NCBI RefSeq assembly: GCF_036884655.1
Contig: NC_088359.1
Span: forward strand, 14,055,501-14,119,500
DNA length: 64,000 nucleotides
Reading direction: 5' to 3'
DNA from: Musa acuminata AAA Group
Taxonomy: Eukaryota > Streptophyta > Magnoliopsida > Zingiberales > Musaceae
The notes below the pieces were generated by a model. It was not told where the DNA came from. It saw only the letters and a list, made by a program, of their open reading frames with translations, and did no database searches. The stretch's first letter is position 1; every line of letters starts with the position of its first letter. Shown one piece after another: positions 45,701 to 58,113 of this stretch. The position numbers and the translations under genes were made by a program.

Positions 45701-47273
45701 AGTAACCATTTCTACAAAAAAGGATGATTTTTATGTACCCATTTGACCTTGGGTGCCTTAAAAATCGATTGGCTTAACTCATCATTTTGCATGAAGTTTT
45801 TTACGGTTCCTTTAGGAACCCAAATCAGTTTGCGTGGACTATATTTCTTAAATGGACAATGATAAGTTAAATGTCCAAATTTGCAACAAAAGTTACATTT
45901 GGTTCGGGGTGAAACATGCAAAGTAGGGCCTTTAACAAAGGTGGTTGGATTTTGGTGAGAGCTACTCACAAATCCGATTCCGCATTTTCTATAAACGTGA
46001 CCCTTATTTGCAAGAATCATGTTCAAGGACTTACTACCAACCTCAAAATTTTCAAAGGTTTCTTTGAGTAGCAAGTTTTCCTTTTGAAGTATTTCTAGTT
46101 CATCACATTTCGTACATGGAGCTAAACTATCATTGTGCTCAACTTTTAATCTATCGAAATCACTAACAAGAGAAGCATGCTCTTTTTTTAATAATTTATA
46201 TTTTTTACTAATTAATTTATATTCATCAAATAAATCATGAAAATAAATTTAATAGTTCATCAAAGGATAAATTTACATAAAAGGAACTACTCACCTCATC
46301 TCCAATAACCATTAGCGTATAGTGAGTAACTTGCTCGGCGTTGGTTGGCTCTTCTTCTTCGGATGCACTTGAGTCATCCCAAGTTGCTTTAAGAGCCTTC
46401 TAGTTCTTCAGTTGTTTCCTCTTTGCTTGGGGACATTCACTCTTGTAGTGTCCTGGCTTTTTGCATTCATAGCATATCACTTGTTCTTTCTTAGGTTCAA
46501 ATTTATTTTTATGAATTTTTTATACTTTTTTGTCAAGAGTACCAAGTCTTCATCAAAGTCCTCATCACATAAATTTTCTTTCAAGTAGTCTTCTTGAGTT
46601 CTTAGTGTCATATCCTTCCTGTTCTTTAGAAGATTATTTTTAAGCTCTTCATGAGCATTACAAGTCATCTCATAAGTCATTAGTGACCCGATTAGTTCTT
46701 TAAGAGGAAAGTTTTTTAAATCATTGGCATCTTGAATGGCTGTGACTTTAGGATCCCAACTCTTTAGAAGGGATCTTAGAATTTTATTAACAAGTTCAAA
46801 ATCCGAAAAACCTTTCTAAGTCCTTTTAGACTATTGACGACATCCATAAATCAGGTGTACATGTCTCTAATGGTCTCACTCGGTTTCATCCGAAACAACT
46901 CATAAGTATGCACTAAAAGATTAATCATTGACACCTTTACTCTACTAGTGCCTTCATGAGTCACTTCGAGTGTGTGCTAAATATGAAAAGCAGTTTTATA
47001 AATAGACACACGATTGAACTCGTTTTTATCTAACGCATAAAACCAAGCATTCATAGCCTCGACATTTAAAGCAAAAGTCTTCTTCTCCAACTCATTCTAA
47101 TCATTCATTGGAACAAAAGACTTTTGAAACTCATTTTCAACAAAATTCTATAATTTGAAATCCATTGAAAATAGGAAGATCCTCATTCTAGTCTTCTAAT
47201 ATGTGTAATCCATCCCATTGAACAAAGGCGAACGTGTAATTGAATGACGCTCTTGGTTGCCGGCAAATATCAT
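45701..47273 (-). pseudogene. gag: Element E gag
   Basis: Minus strand, ATG near 47271-47273. The N-terminal core is full of stops, mostly at tryptophan codons. Open pieces: 46477-46680 and 45712-46074, the latter with knuckle CNFCCKFGHLTYHC and the gag C-terminus, ending in a UAG that is in frame with protease. GAG|GTGAGT lies at about 46289-46297. Confidence 0.82.
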
Positions 47274-47309
47274 CTCTCTTGGGTTTTAAACCAAATGAGA
47301 GTGAACCTT

Positions 47310-47321
47310 GCTCTGATAAAA
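47310..47321 (-). other. Primer binding site of E, mutated
   Basis: Plus strand GCTCTGATAAAA, two mismatches to the Met site, next to the LTR at 47324. Confidence 0.75.
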
Positions 47322-47323
47322 AT

Positions 47324-47664
47324 TATTAGGATCAAGAGCTGCACTAAGAGAGGGGGTGAATTAGTATAGTGAAAAATTCTTCGATTTCGTAGAAAGTTCG
47401 TCTCGATTCAAATCGTTTATGAATGATGTTGAACTTAAAACATTCGTAAGAATGTAAGGAAAAACTCAATGAGATTTGCAGTAAAGTAAATTGCATAAAA
47501 TGAAAAGAAAACCAGAATTTAGAGCGGTTCAGTTAATGAGACCTACGTCTACTTCGGATTCCTCCTCCGTCGAGGTCACCGGCGTCCACTAAAGGCCTTC
47601 CTTCAATAGGCGAAGGCCAACCACCTTTTATAGTGCTTTCTCATTTTTCCGGGTTTAGGAGACA
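47324..47664 (-). repeat. Element E 5' LTR, truncated
   Basis: TATTAGGATCAAGAGC to GGGTTTAGGAGACA, ending at the same LTR position as element C's LTR (28316). Confidence 0.82.
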
Positions 47665-48310
47665 TCCAGAGAAACCAACCTTTAAATCGAAGAACATAAA
47701 TATTTTTTTAATGTATTTATCCTAGATTATAAGTATTGTATAAATATTTATGTGAAGTTAATGGTTTATGAGTGTTTTTCTTTGAAATTATCAGGAATGC
47801 ATTTAATAATCTTGAGTTTTGTGGTCAGGATAAAATTACTCTTTAATGACATAAGATATGTTATATGGATGAGCATTTCATTCTTGATAACTTAATCTTT
47901 TTATTAATTAATTGAATGAGATATTTCCATAAGCATTTCATTCCCGATCCCTAATATAATCTCACTAATCACACTTATAAATTTTGATGATATAATTGAA
48001 AGAAAATCTCACTTATAAATTGAAGAAACATTTGAAAGATTAAATTGATTAGATAACGCATGCAACTCAAAGCAACTAGGATTTATGTTGATTGAAATTT
48101 TAGACCGAAATCATTATTACTAATTTTTTTTCAAACAAAATTATCACGAGATTTAGAGTAGTTGACAAATCGAGTGATAGATGTACTTGATCATGTGAGA
48201 TTTTAAAAATGTTGAAGCCCATGATATATTTCATGCGATAATATTTAGAAAATATATTGAGGATCCATATCGTGTAACCAAATATGCATCAATTCAGCAG
48301 GAAAAGACAT
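47665..48310. repeat. Flanking block duplicated at 28317-28966
   Basis: Second copy of the AT-rich block found beside element C, with the same junction to a truncated LTR. No coding signal. Confidence 0.8.
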
Positions 48311-49140
48311 GATACATGAGGAGCAAGCTATTCACAATGTTAATGGAAAAAGACAAATTTTAATACTAAGAATAATATCATATGTTAAGTTGTAGTCGAG
48401 TCATAATAAAGATCAATTATCCTCAATTATTTTTTTATTCAGATATATTAAATTTAGAGGATTAGATTTTTTCTTTGGAAGGAAAATATTATAATACTCA
48501 TAAGATTTACTTCAAGACTTAGAGCATAATGAATATTACAAATACTTTGAAAAATGAAGATATTAAGATATTTTAGTATATCATATCTATTTTTCTTCCA
48601 AGGGACTCCTCTTTCGTTGCTCTTGAGAAGAAAACATCTCCATTTGAAAAGATGATATCATTTTAGGATCAACAATAAAGGATCTTGATCATGGAGGAGG
48701 ATCAATATTAGGTAATAATTAAAAATTTTTACATCATCGAATTGTTTATGATTGTGAATATATGAATCTTTCTCTATTATATATATATTTTTATCATAAT
48801 GGTGTTATTTTAGAATATTTATCCTTAGAAAACATAAATTTCTTGATATACAAGTTAAAAGAAGTTCCTTTATTTTCTGAATGCAGCTCGGTTCTTTTGT
48901 TGATGAATGCAGTAGCACTGAATTTTGTTATAATAATAATAATAATAATCATCATCATCATCATTATTATTATTTATTATGATGTATCGAATAAAATAAT
49001 GCCTTAAATTGAGTTATTTGGGAAAAAAAAGAGATTAAATGCACTTTTATTACGATAATCTAATTTTTTTTCAAAAATCTTAGTTAGACAATTAAACTAA
49101 TTTTTAAACTTGCATCGTCAAGGATTAACGAAAAGATCTT
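48311..49140. other. AT-rich stretch, no gene recognised
   Basis: No homology to the elements in this window that I can see. A compound trinucleotide microsatellite (ATA, ATC and ATT runs) occupies 48929-48980. The short ORF spanning it (48762-49007) is low-complexity (poly-isoleucine) and not a gene. Confidence 0.6.
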
Positions 49141-49240
49141 ATCTTGTTGTTGGATCTAGCAGTTTTCAGAAGTGCTTGGTTCTTTAGGTTGGTTCTTGAA
49201 GGCAAGATCGGATCTTGGTCGTAGAACATCTTGAATTCCA

Positions 49241-49500
49241 ATGGGCACCTGTTGTGCGGCGCTTGCCGATCCGGAGAGGAAAAGGAAGGCATGGAGGAAT
49301 AAAAAGCTGACTAGGTCGAACCCCTTCTCGATTGACTACCATCGTGGGCTGGTCCCCGGCCTTATCGTCCTCATGAACCCTACCGGCCGCGACATCGGCA
49401 ACCGGTACGAGCCGGGGCAGGTGCTCGGTCGCGGCTAGTTCGGCGTCACCTACCACTGCACCGATAAGGCTACGAGGGAGCACCTCGCTATTGGGCTGAT
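49241..49500 (+). pseudogene. CPK: Calcium-dependent protein kinase, exon 1 fragment, cut by G
   Basis: CDPKs are plant Ca2+-activated Ser/Thr kinases with an N-terminal variable domain, kinase domain and calmodulin-like domain. This fragment starts MGTCCAA, fitting an N-myristoylation/palmitoylation signal. It has NPFSIDYH, then LIVLMNPTGRDIGNRYEPGQ and the glycine-rich loop LGRG-stop-FGVTYHC, where the conserved glutamate codon is now TAG (about 49436-49438). It continues through TDKATREHLA and degenerates just before element G starts at 49501. Only about 86 of the usual 500 or so codons are here. The high GC content contrasts with the surroundings. The remainder should lie beyond the window if G, H and J are simple insertions. 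Confidence 0.82.
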
Positions 49501-51147
49501 TGTTAGGATCAGGGTCGGCACTAAGAGGGGGGGTGAATTAGTGCAGCGGATAAAAACATCAACTTCATCAAATCTCTAGTATGTTGAAAACCAATTCCGA
49601 CGTAAAAGCCGTTTCATAAAGAACTTTAACTTAAGATCAAAACGGAAGTATAGTTGATGTAAAGCAATGGAGGCAGTTTGCAGATAAGATAAAGAGTAGA
49701 ATGTAAATGCAAACCGAGATTTAGAGTGGTTCGATCAATCTTGACCTACATCCACTTTTGGCTTCCTCCTCCGACGAGGTCACCGACCTCCACTAGAGGT
49801 CTTCCTTCAATAGGCAAAGACCAACTCCTTCTTACACCCCTCTTATCCTTTTCACGGGTTTAGGAAACAACTCTTACAAGCACTCACACTCCTCTTACAG
49901 AATTCTAAACTTAGAGTGGAGGAGAGAATTTCTAAAGTGATTTCTACAGTGTTTCTTTCCTTTTTTGCTCTTTGTGCTTGTTTGCTTTAACCAGGGATGA
50001 GAGGGGTATTTATAGGCATCAAGTTGATTCAACCTTGAAGCCTAAAAACATCTCATCCGAGGTTCCCCAAGCACGGGCGATACCACCGCCCAGTGTCAGT
50101 CTGGCTGACACTGCCATGGGCGATACCACCGCTTGGGGGGCAGTGCTGGGCGGTACCACCGCCTGACACGGTCTCGAAGACTATGCCACGACGGTGAGAC
50201 ACCGCCCAGGTCTGGCGGTACCACTGCTTGGGGGGCAATGCTAGGTGGTACCACCGCCCAGACTAGCGGTACTATCGCCTGACATAGTCTCGAAGACTGT
50301 GCCACGATGGTGAGACTCCTTGGGGCACTGTTTGGGCTTCTTATTGGGGCCAACATAGTTCTTACATGAGCCTAGCTAGCCATAATTGGGTTGGCCCAAT
50401 CCAAGCCCAATTACGTGCTAACTACGATTCCTAAGACATATTCTAAGCTAAACAAAGTCCGTAAGTCTATTCTTCCGGCGAGCTTCCGGCTATCTTTTGA
50501 CGAACTTCCGACGATCTCTTGGCAATGTTCCGGTGGACTCCCAGTAAGCTCCTGGACTTCACGACGATCTTCTTGGTGAGTTCCGATGAGCTTCTCTAGC
50601 AAGCTCCGAGACTTCTCGACTAGTTCCTCCAGAACTTTCGACGAATGTCCAGACTTCCGACGAATTCTCGAACTCCCAACGTGATCGCGTCCTTGACTCC
50701 TGGACTTCATTTTGCTCTATGCCTTGCCATCATAGTTAATCCTGGACATGTAAAATATACTTCAATCTAGACAATTAATACTAAGCATTAATCAAGTTGT
50801 TCGGCATGTCATTGGTCCCTCAACACTTCGTCCGATTCTTCGGCGCAACGTTCTCTCTTGCGGCCTATTGCCCAATCGGCCAATTGACTACGCAACTCCG
50901 ATATCCATAGTGCAATGTCCGCTCTTCTTGGCCTGATGCCCGAATCCATGACCCGAAGTCTTCTGTCGATACGTCGACCGATCCATCGGCCCGACGTCCA
51001 ATCTTTTGACATATTCCTTTGGCCTAACATGATTTTTTTCTGCTTTAATTGTCTTATCCTGATCGAAGAATCTTGCATCACTCAAAACATAGATTAAAAT
51101 ATAAACACATATCAATTGGTTTCATCATCAAAATATGGGATTCAACA
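49501..51147 (-). repeat. Element G LTR (3' LTR on minus strand)
   Basis: TGTTAGGATCAGGGTCGGC to ATTCAACA. Minus-strand TATA box TATTTATA at 50007-50014. Palindromic GGCGGTACCACCGCC words at 50060-50280. Confidence 0.9.
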
Positions 51148-53375
51148 ATCATTCCCTTTTTTATGATGACAATCAATCGATGATGGAGTTAACCTTAACT
51201 CTCGGAGTTTAACCAAACTCCCCTTATCAATATGTCATATTGATAGAAACTCTTGGATTCAAAAACCCAAGCAACATGTCATGATCAAATCATGATATAC
51301 CAACAACATACTTCTCCCCCTTTGTCATCAACAAAAAGGAGAAGTACAATTCTCATGTGTTTAAAAATAAATTCAAATCATTGCATGATTAACATAATCT
51401 CCAATTTTATCATCATGCAATTTTAAGCTAGAAAATTTAGCAAGTGTTAAATATTGCTTAGAATATTCAAGCTATCAAGTTGTAGATATGCAAGTTTTAC
51501 AACATACAAGCTAGCAATAATTTAGAGTTATGCAAGTTTGCAAATTTGCTTTTCTTTGTGATGTGCAAGATAGCATATTTTTGTATTTTCTTGAGATTTC
51601 AAGTCAGCAATTCTCGGTGATGTTCAAAATGACAATTTCTTCTCTTTTGAGAAGTGCAATTTTTGCTTTCTTCTTGAATTGTGCAAGCTAGTTATCTCCC
51701 CCTTTGTCATTGTCAAAAAGAAGGGAAGACCCTTTACATCAATTTCTAAATCATGACAAAGGTAAGTATCAATCTTATTTGTACATCATTATATTTTCAA
51801 ATTAAAACATGCACAACCATACATTTCATTTTTCATGCATAACACAAATAAATCAATCATCACTATGGGTATATCATACATGATATTCAAGCATTTATGA
51901 TACATCATTTTGGCAACATGATCATAGCTTTTCAAATGATGGTATCTAAATGTCAAAGTTCATTACATCCTATCATACATGATCATTAACTTCTCATTTG
52001 TATTTCATGCATAATTTCATTTCATCACAATAAAAAGCATATGCATCATTCCAAATCATAAACGTTTCAAATCATGATGGTATTAATTTGTCAAATTGCA
52101 TCCTACCATACATGATTATAACTTTTCCCTCTTTTATCATTTGTATGTATCAAAATAAATTCATGAATATTTCATGCATTCATATCATCACATAAAGAAT
52201 ATCAAGAAGAATTAATTGGGTGATGAGATAAATATTTCATGAATATAAAGAATTGTACATAAAAATCATATCATGAAAGATAAAATATCAAAGATCGTGA
52301 AGATAAATCATGAGTATCAATAGACATATTATGATTCTTTTTTAATATCTCAAATAGTGAAAAGAAAGAATCATAGTAGATAATCTTGATTAATAAAAAG
52401 AATTTTCACGTTAAAATTTTGAGAATTCAAGAGAAAGCATGATTCATTTTAACAAATCTCCTATTAAATAAATAACGAAAAGAATTCTTAGAAGATCATG
52501 ATATAGATAGAATTCATTCAATCTTGTAGGAGAACAAGATATTAATTCATGCATATAAAATGTCTCAATTCATTATGAATCATAAAAATTATAATAAAAA
52601 CAATGAATCATATGGATAAATTTCAATAAGAAGATACAAGAACCCATAATAGGAGATCTTGTTTCATAAATGATTTCAATTTATAAATTATGAGAAATCA
52701 AGATCATGATTTCGATAAAACCCATTAAATTCAAATCATTTTCATAATCCATGAGATTCATAAAAGCATAATATACATGTTTTCATTAATCTCCTTTTTG
52801 GAAAAATCTATAAAATCAAAAAAATAAATTTTTCAAGGAGAAACCTTTCCTCTTTTTAATTGTTTCTATTCATGTGATTTATTTCACTCAAGTATGTCTT
52901 TTTTCATTTATTCCAATTGAAAATATATATCATCGTTTAAAAATGAAAATGTAAGATTTATTATGACAAAGATCAATAAGCGACTTTCATTATGGTAAAA
53001 ATTGATAATCCATAAATCGCAAGATTCATCATGCATAATTTCAAAAATAAAACTCATTGAGCATGATCATTATGCATTACTTCAAATCAAACATGATTTC
53101 ATTTATTTTCAAAAAATTCATATAAGCCAAAGAAATCAGTAAACATAAAGCATATTCATCAATCATAGTTTCATTGAGCATAACGCATTTTCAACCAAAA
53201 TCATTTTGTTATTAAACATGTAATTTTTATTATCATTTTCAAAATTACTAGCATGATCCTAATTTTTACATTTTCATTATATTTTCAAACATACAATTTT
53301 ACAAAAAATAATTTTTTTAAACTAAATAAAAAAAGAAAACGCACCATAAAAAGCATCATGTAATTTTGAAATAAA
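51148..53375 (-). repeat. Element G AT-rich spacer
   Basis: No coding signal. Minus-strand polypurine-like tracts near 51150 (weak), 51213, 51311 and 51694. AAGCTAG/TTGCA-rich words at 51420-51700 and an ATCATG-rich low-complexity stretch beyond. Confidence 0.78.
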
Positions 53376-54304
53376 TTAAGGGAGTTTCATTACCTTATCG
53401 TTGAAAGCCATTAAGGCGTAGTTTGCCACCTCGCCTTTGTTGATTTTCTCCTCGTCTTCGGAGGAGCTTGTTTCGTCCAAGATTGCTTCATTCTTCTTGC
53501 GTTCATAGCAAGTAGTTGCGTTCTTTTTAAATTTATTTTTGTTCTTCAACTTTTGTTTCATTACCTTTTTAACTTTCTTTGTGAGTTCAAGTTTACCATC
53601 ACTTGAGCTTATGCTCAAGTGGTTTTCAATTATTCTATGTACCAAATCCTTCCTGTTCTTTAGAAGGTGATTTTGTTCATCATTGCATTGTGCACCATTT
53701 CATATGTCATCAATGAACCAATTAGTTCTTCAATTGGTAGGTTGTTTAGGTTTTTAGCCTCTTGTATCGAAGTTACTTTTGAATCCCAATCTTTAGAAAG
53801 AGAATGCAAAATCTTGTTTACAAGTTCAAAATCTGAAAAACTTCTACCAAGTACGTTTAAACCATTGACAATATCCGTAAAACGGGTGTACATGTCAACA
53901 ATAGTTTCGCTTGGTTTCATATGAAAAAGTTCAAAATCATGCATTAAAAAGTTAATTTTTGAATATTTTAATCTACTTGTGCCTTCGTGAGTAGTTTCAA
54001 GAATATGCCAAATGTCGAAAGCCGTTTCGCACATAGAAACCCAATTAAACTCGTTTTTATCTAAGGCACAAAATAGAGCATTCATAGCTCTAGTATTTAA
54101 AGAAAACATCTTCTTCTCCAAATCATTCCAATGATTTATTGGAAGAGAAGACATTCGAAAACCATTTTCAATAATATTCCATAAATTTAAATCCAACGAA
54201 AGCAAGAAAACTCTCATTTGAGTTTTCCAATAAGTGTAGTTTGTCCCATTGAAAAAGGGAGGACGAATGAGAGAGTGACTCTCTTGAAAGCTGAAAAGAG
54301 CCAT
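53376..54304 (-). pseudogene. gag: Element G gag, truncated type, one frameshift
   Basis: Minus strand, ATG at 54302-54304, 36 bases from the primer site. The first 214 codons are open: SFQESHSLIRPPFFNGTNYT, then the UBN2 core with TRFTDIVNGLNVLG. A one-base deletion near 53685 shifts the frame. The second part (53376-53645) has the lysine-rich stretch, CYERKKNE in place of a zinc knuckle, and SSSEDEEKINKGEVANYALM. It ends MKLP-stop just after AAG|GTAATG (about 53390-53396). The nucleocapsid knuckle is absent, as in B and J. Confidence 0.86.
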
Positions 54305-54340
54305 TTCTCTTGGATGTTAAACCAACTGAGAAATCATGAG

Positions 54341-54352
54341 GCTCTGATACCA
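54341..54352 (-). other. Primer binding site of G
   Basis: Plus strand GCTCTGATACCA, a perfect complement to the Met site consensus. Confidence 0.92.
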
Positions 54353-54354
54353 AT

Positions 54355-54933
54355 TGTTAGGATCAGGGTCGGCAATAAGAGGGGGAGTGAATTAGTGCAG
54401 CGAATAAAACATCAACTTCGTCAAATCTATCGTACGTTGAAAACCGATTCTGACGTAAAAGCCGTTTCATAAAGAACTTTAACTTAAGATCAAAATGCAA
54501 GTATAGTTGATGTAAAGCAACGGAGGCAGCTTGCAAATAAGATAAAGAGCAGAATGTAAATGCAAACCAAGATTTAGAGTGGTTCGGTCAATCTTGACCT
54601 ACATCCACTTTTGGCTTCCTCCTCCGATGAGGTCACCGATGTCTACTAGAGGTCTTCCTTCAATAGGCGAAGACCAACTCCTTACACCCCTCTTCTCCTT
54701 TTCACGGGTTTATGACACAACTCTTACAAGCACTCACACTCCTCTTACAGAATTCTAAACTTAGAGTGGAGGAGGGAATTTCTAAAGTGATTTCAACAGT
54801 GTTTCTTTCCTTTTTTGCTCTTTGTGCTTTTGTGCTTTAACCAGGGATGAGAGGGGTATTTATAGGCTTCAAGTTGATTTAAACTTGGAGCCTATAAACA
54901 TCTCATCCCGGGTTCTCCGGGCACGGGCAGTAC
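54355..54933 (-). repeat. Element G 5' LTR, cut by H
   Basis: 579 bases matching the start of 49501-51147, including the minus-strand TATA box (54857-54864). It ends at GGGCAGTAC where TGTTGAATCTCG begins. Confidence 0.87.
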
Positions 54934-56684
54934 TGTTGAATCTCGTATTTTGATGATGAAACCAATTGATAATTGTGTTTATGTTTTAATCTGCGTTTTG
55001 AGTGACGTAGGATGCCTCGATCAGGATAAGACAATTAAAGTAGGAAAAATCATGTTGTGTTAGAGGAACATGTCAGAAGATTGGACGTCGAGCCGGTGGA
55101 TCGGTCAACGTATCGATAGAAGGCTTCGGGCCTTGGACTCAGGCATCAGGCCAAGAAGAGCGAGTATTGTGCCAAGGATATCGGAGTTGCAGAGTCAACT
55201 GGCCGATTGGGCAATAGGCCGTAGGAGAGGACGATGCGCCGAATAATCGGACGAAGCATCGAGGGACCAATGACATGCCGGACAACTTGGTTAATTGCTT
55301 AGGATTAATTGTCTCGATCGAAGTTTTATTTTACATGTGCAAGATTTACTACGATGGAAAAAGGACATGCAATAGGAGTTGCGCCGGAGTCAAGACTATG
55401 ATCACATTGGGAGTTCGAGAGTTCGACGGAAGTCCGAACGGTCGTCGGAGGTTCTGCGGGAACAAATCCGAGAGGTCCAGGAGCTTGCCAAAGAAGCTCG
55501 TCGGAACTCGCCAAGTGGATCGTCATGAGTCCAGGAGTTTGTCGGAAGTCCGCCGGAGCATCGCCGAAGGTTCATCGGATATTCGCCGGAAGCTCATCGG
55601 AAGAAGCGATTGACGCATAGGAGCAAGCTGCAGTAAATGTCTTAAGAAATATCGTAGTTAGCATGTAGATTAAGTTAGGAATGGGAGGTGATCCCATTAA
55701 CTTAATCTAGGGGCAATTGGGCCCTTGATAGACTCAAAGGGGCAATTGGGCCCTTGATAGACCCAAATGGATCAACCCATTCGGACTAGAATTCCTGCCA
55801 GGCAGTGGCACCGCTAGGGTCGGCGGTGGCACCGCCCAGGAGATGGTCTCCCAGGAGAGCTGGGCGGTGCAACCGCCTAGGTCAGGTGGTGGCACCGCCT
55901 AGGCTTAGTCTCCGAGCGAGACTAGGCGGTGCAACCGCCCCAGTCAAGCAGTGGCACCGCCTGGGCTCAGTCTCCGAGCGAGACTAGGCGGTGCAACCGC
56001 CCCTGTCAGGCGATGGCACTGCCCAGAGGCTTAGTCTCCGAGCTGCCAGGCGGTTGTACCGCCCCAATCAGGAGGTAGTACAGCCAAGACCCCGGAAATC
56101 CGGGAAAAGACACTTTTGAGCTCCAAATTCAAACCAGTTTGTGGCCTATATAAACCCCACCCTTTCCTGCATGAAAGGGAACCTAAAGGCACCGAAAATC
56201 CAATCTTACTATGTGATTTTTAGAGGTCAAAAGTGTTGTAAAGGCTAGAAGTTCTTCTCCCTCTTTTCTTCCAAGTTTTGAGCTTTCAAGAGAGGAGAGA
56301 AATTATGTAAGGGTTGTCTACTAAGCCCGTCAAAAGGAGTGAAACTGTAAAAGGGTGGTTGTCCTTCGCCTATTGAAGGAAGGCCTCTAGTGGACGTTGG
56401 TGACCTCGTCGATGGAGGAAGCCAAAAGTGGATATAGGTCAAGATTGACCGAACCACTCTAAATCTCGATTTGCATTTACTTTGAGCATCTTATCTTTAC
56501 TGCAAACCTCCTCAGTAGCTTATTGCCTTCTGCTCATTTACGAACGTGTTTCATAGTTAAGTATTTTCCGAATCGGCGTTAAGACGAAAATTAGTTTTAT
56601 CGTATGAACATCATATTTCAGTTTACGCTTACATTCTGATTTTCATCATAACTGCAAACTGCCTTTATATCACTGCCTTTACAT
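54934..56684 (+). repeat. Plus-strand LTR H, 3'-truncated
   Basis: Begins TGTTGAATCTCGTATTTTGA. The first 250 bases match the LTR at 63745-64000. Palindromic words at 55800-56090, TATA variant TATATAAA at 56147-56154, and a GGTCAAGATTGACC inverted repeat near 56437. It stops at about 56684 inside the segment before the terminal hairpin, where inverted gag-pol sequence starts. Probably the 5' LTR of the same element as J. Confidence 0.83.
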
Positions 56685-58113
56685 GTTTGAACCCCCTTTG
56701 ATGTGTCTCCTAAGATTAGCTCCTTAGGATGAGCATCTACATACTTCCAATCCTTGGGTAAGGATGTTTCGGAAGTGGATGCATCCAAGTTGCTAGTTGA
56801 AGATGGGGTTTCATTTAAATTCAAGGAATCAAAATTAACATCATCATCAAAATCGTTTTTCCTTATTTCAGAAATCTCATTGAAAACAACATGAATGGAT
56901 TCTTAAATAATTAAAATTATTTTATTGAAGATACGAAAAGATTTAGAAACCGAAGAATAACCAAGAAAGATTCCTTCATCGGATTTAGCATCAAATTTTC
57001 CTAAGTTATCTTTTTCATTCAAGATAAAACACTTACACCCAAAGACATTAAAATATGAAACATTGGGTTTTTTGTTGTTCCATAACTCATAGGGAGTTTT
57101 TGTGAGTAAGGGTCTTACAAGAACTCTATTGAAAATATAACATGCAGTGTTTACGGCTTCGGCCCAAAAATATTTGGGTAGGCTATGTTCATTCAACATG
57201 GTTCTTGCCATTTCTTGTAAATTTCACTTTTTTCTTTCTACTACTCCATTTTGTTGAGGATTTCTAAGAGTAGAGAAATTATGGTTGTATCCATTGAGTT
57301 CACAAAATTCTTGGAAATCATGGTTTTGAAATTCACCACCATGATCACTTCTAATTGATGTTTTAAGAAGTAAAATATCTAAAGCATTCATTTTTTTGTT
57401 TTAAGAAGTAAGTCCATGTATATCTGCTATAGTCATTCACAATGACGAAGGCGTATTTGCTACCTCCTAAGCTTGATGTAGAGATTGGTCCGAACAAGTC
57501 CATATGGATTAATTGTAAGGGCCTAGAGGTGCTTATTTGATTCTTAGATTTGAAACTACCCATAATTTGTTTACCTAATTGACAAGCATCACATACATTA
57601 TATTTGATGAACTTGATATGAGGAATTCCTCTTACAAGTTCTTTGGATGATATTTGAGTGATTAGTTTCATGCTAGCATGACCTAATCTTCTATGCCATA
57701 GCCAAGCATCCTCATTCAAAACCGAAAAACATATTTTATTACACAAATCATTGATGTCAATAATGTATACGTTATTTTGTTTTAATGCAATCATAGACGT
57801 GTTTTTGTGTGGTTTTTCAATGATGCAAGCATTAGATTCGAATCTAACAATATATCCTTTATCACATAATTGACTAATGCTCAAGAGGTTATGTTTTAAA
57901 CCATCAACTAACAAAACATCTTCAATAAAGAAGTTAGATTTTTTACCTATGGTTCCTTTGCCAATGATTTTACCCTTGTTGTTGTCTCCGAAGGTGACAT
58001 AGCCTTCGTCTATGCTAGTGAGCTTAGAGAATTGAGATGGATCTCCGGTCATATGCCTTGAGCATCCACTATCAAGGTACCATCTCTTGCTCCTAGCTTG
58101 CGATGGTATAGGT
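56685..58113 (-). pseudogene. pol: Fragment I pol (protease, integrase) in inverted orientation
   Basis: Minus strand. 57363-58052 is open for 229 codons: MTGDPSQFSKL just after the protease site, LCDKGYIVRFESN, WLWHRRLGHASMKL, CDACQLGKQ, MDLFGPISTSSLGGSKYAFV, with VNDYSRYTW where VDDYSRYTW is expected. A deletion of about 50 bases follows, within the integrase core. 56903-57211 carries the integrase C-terminal region, and 56618-56824 the linker to RT, of which only the part from 56685 belongs to this fragment. RT and RNase H are absent. It is very similar to element A. Confidence 0.85.

Larger units (their letters stand above)
49501..54933 (-). mobile_element. Element G: gag-only Sirevirus-like element, right LTR cut by H
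   Basis: Minus strand. LTR 49501-51147 (1647 bases), AT-rich spacer, gag, Met primer site, then LTR 54355-54933 cut by a plus-strand LTR. The left flank is CTGAT (49496-49500) from the CDPK exon; the matching duplication is expected outside the window. Like B and J it has no Pol sequence, and its Gag ends at the homologous position. Confidence 0.87.

Noticed and set aside
48762..49007. Small host gene at 48762-49007
   Set aside because: Its C-terminal half is a translated ATA/ATC microsatellite; there is no homology or composition support.
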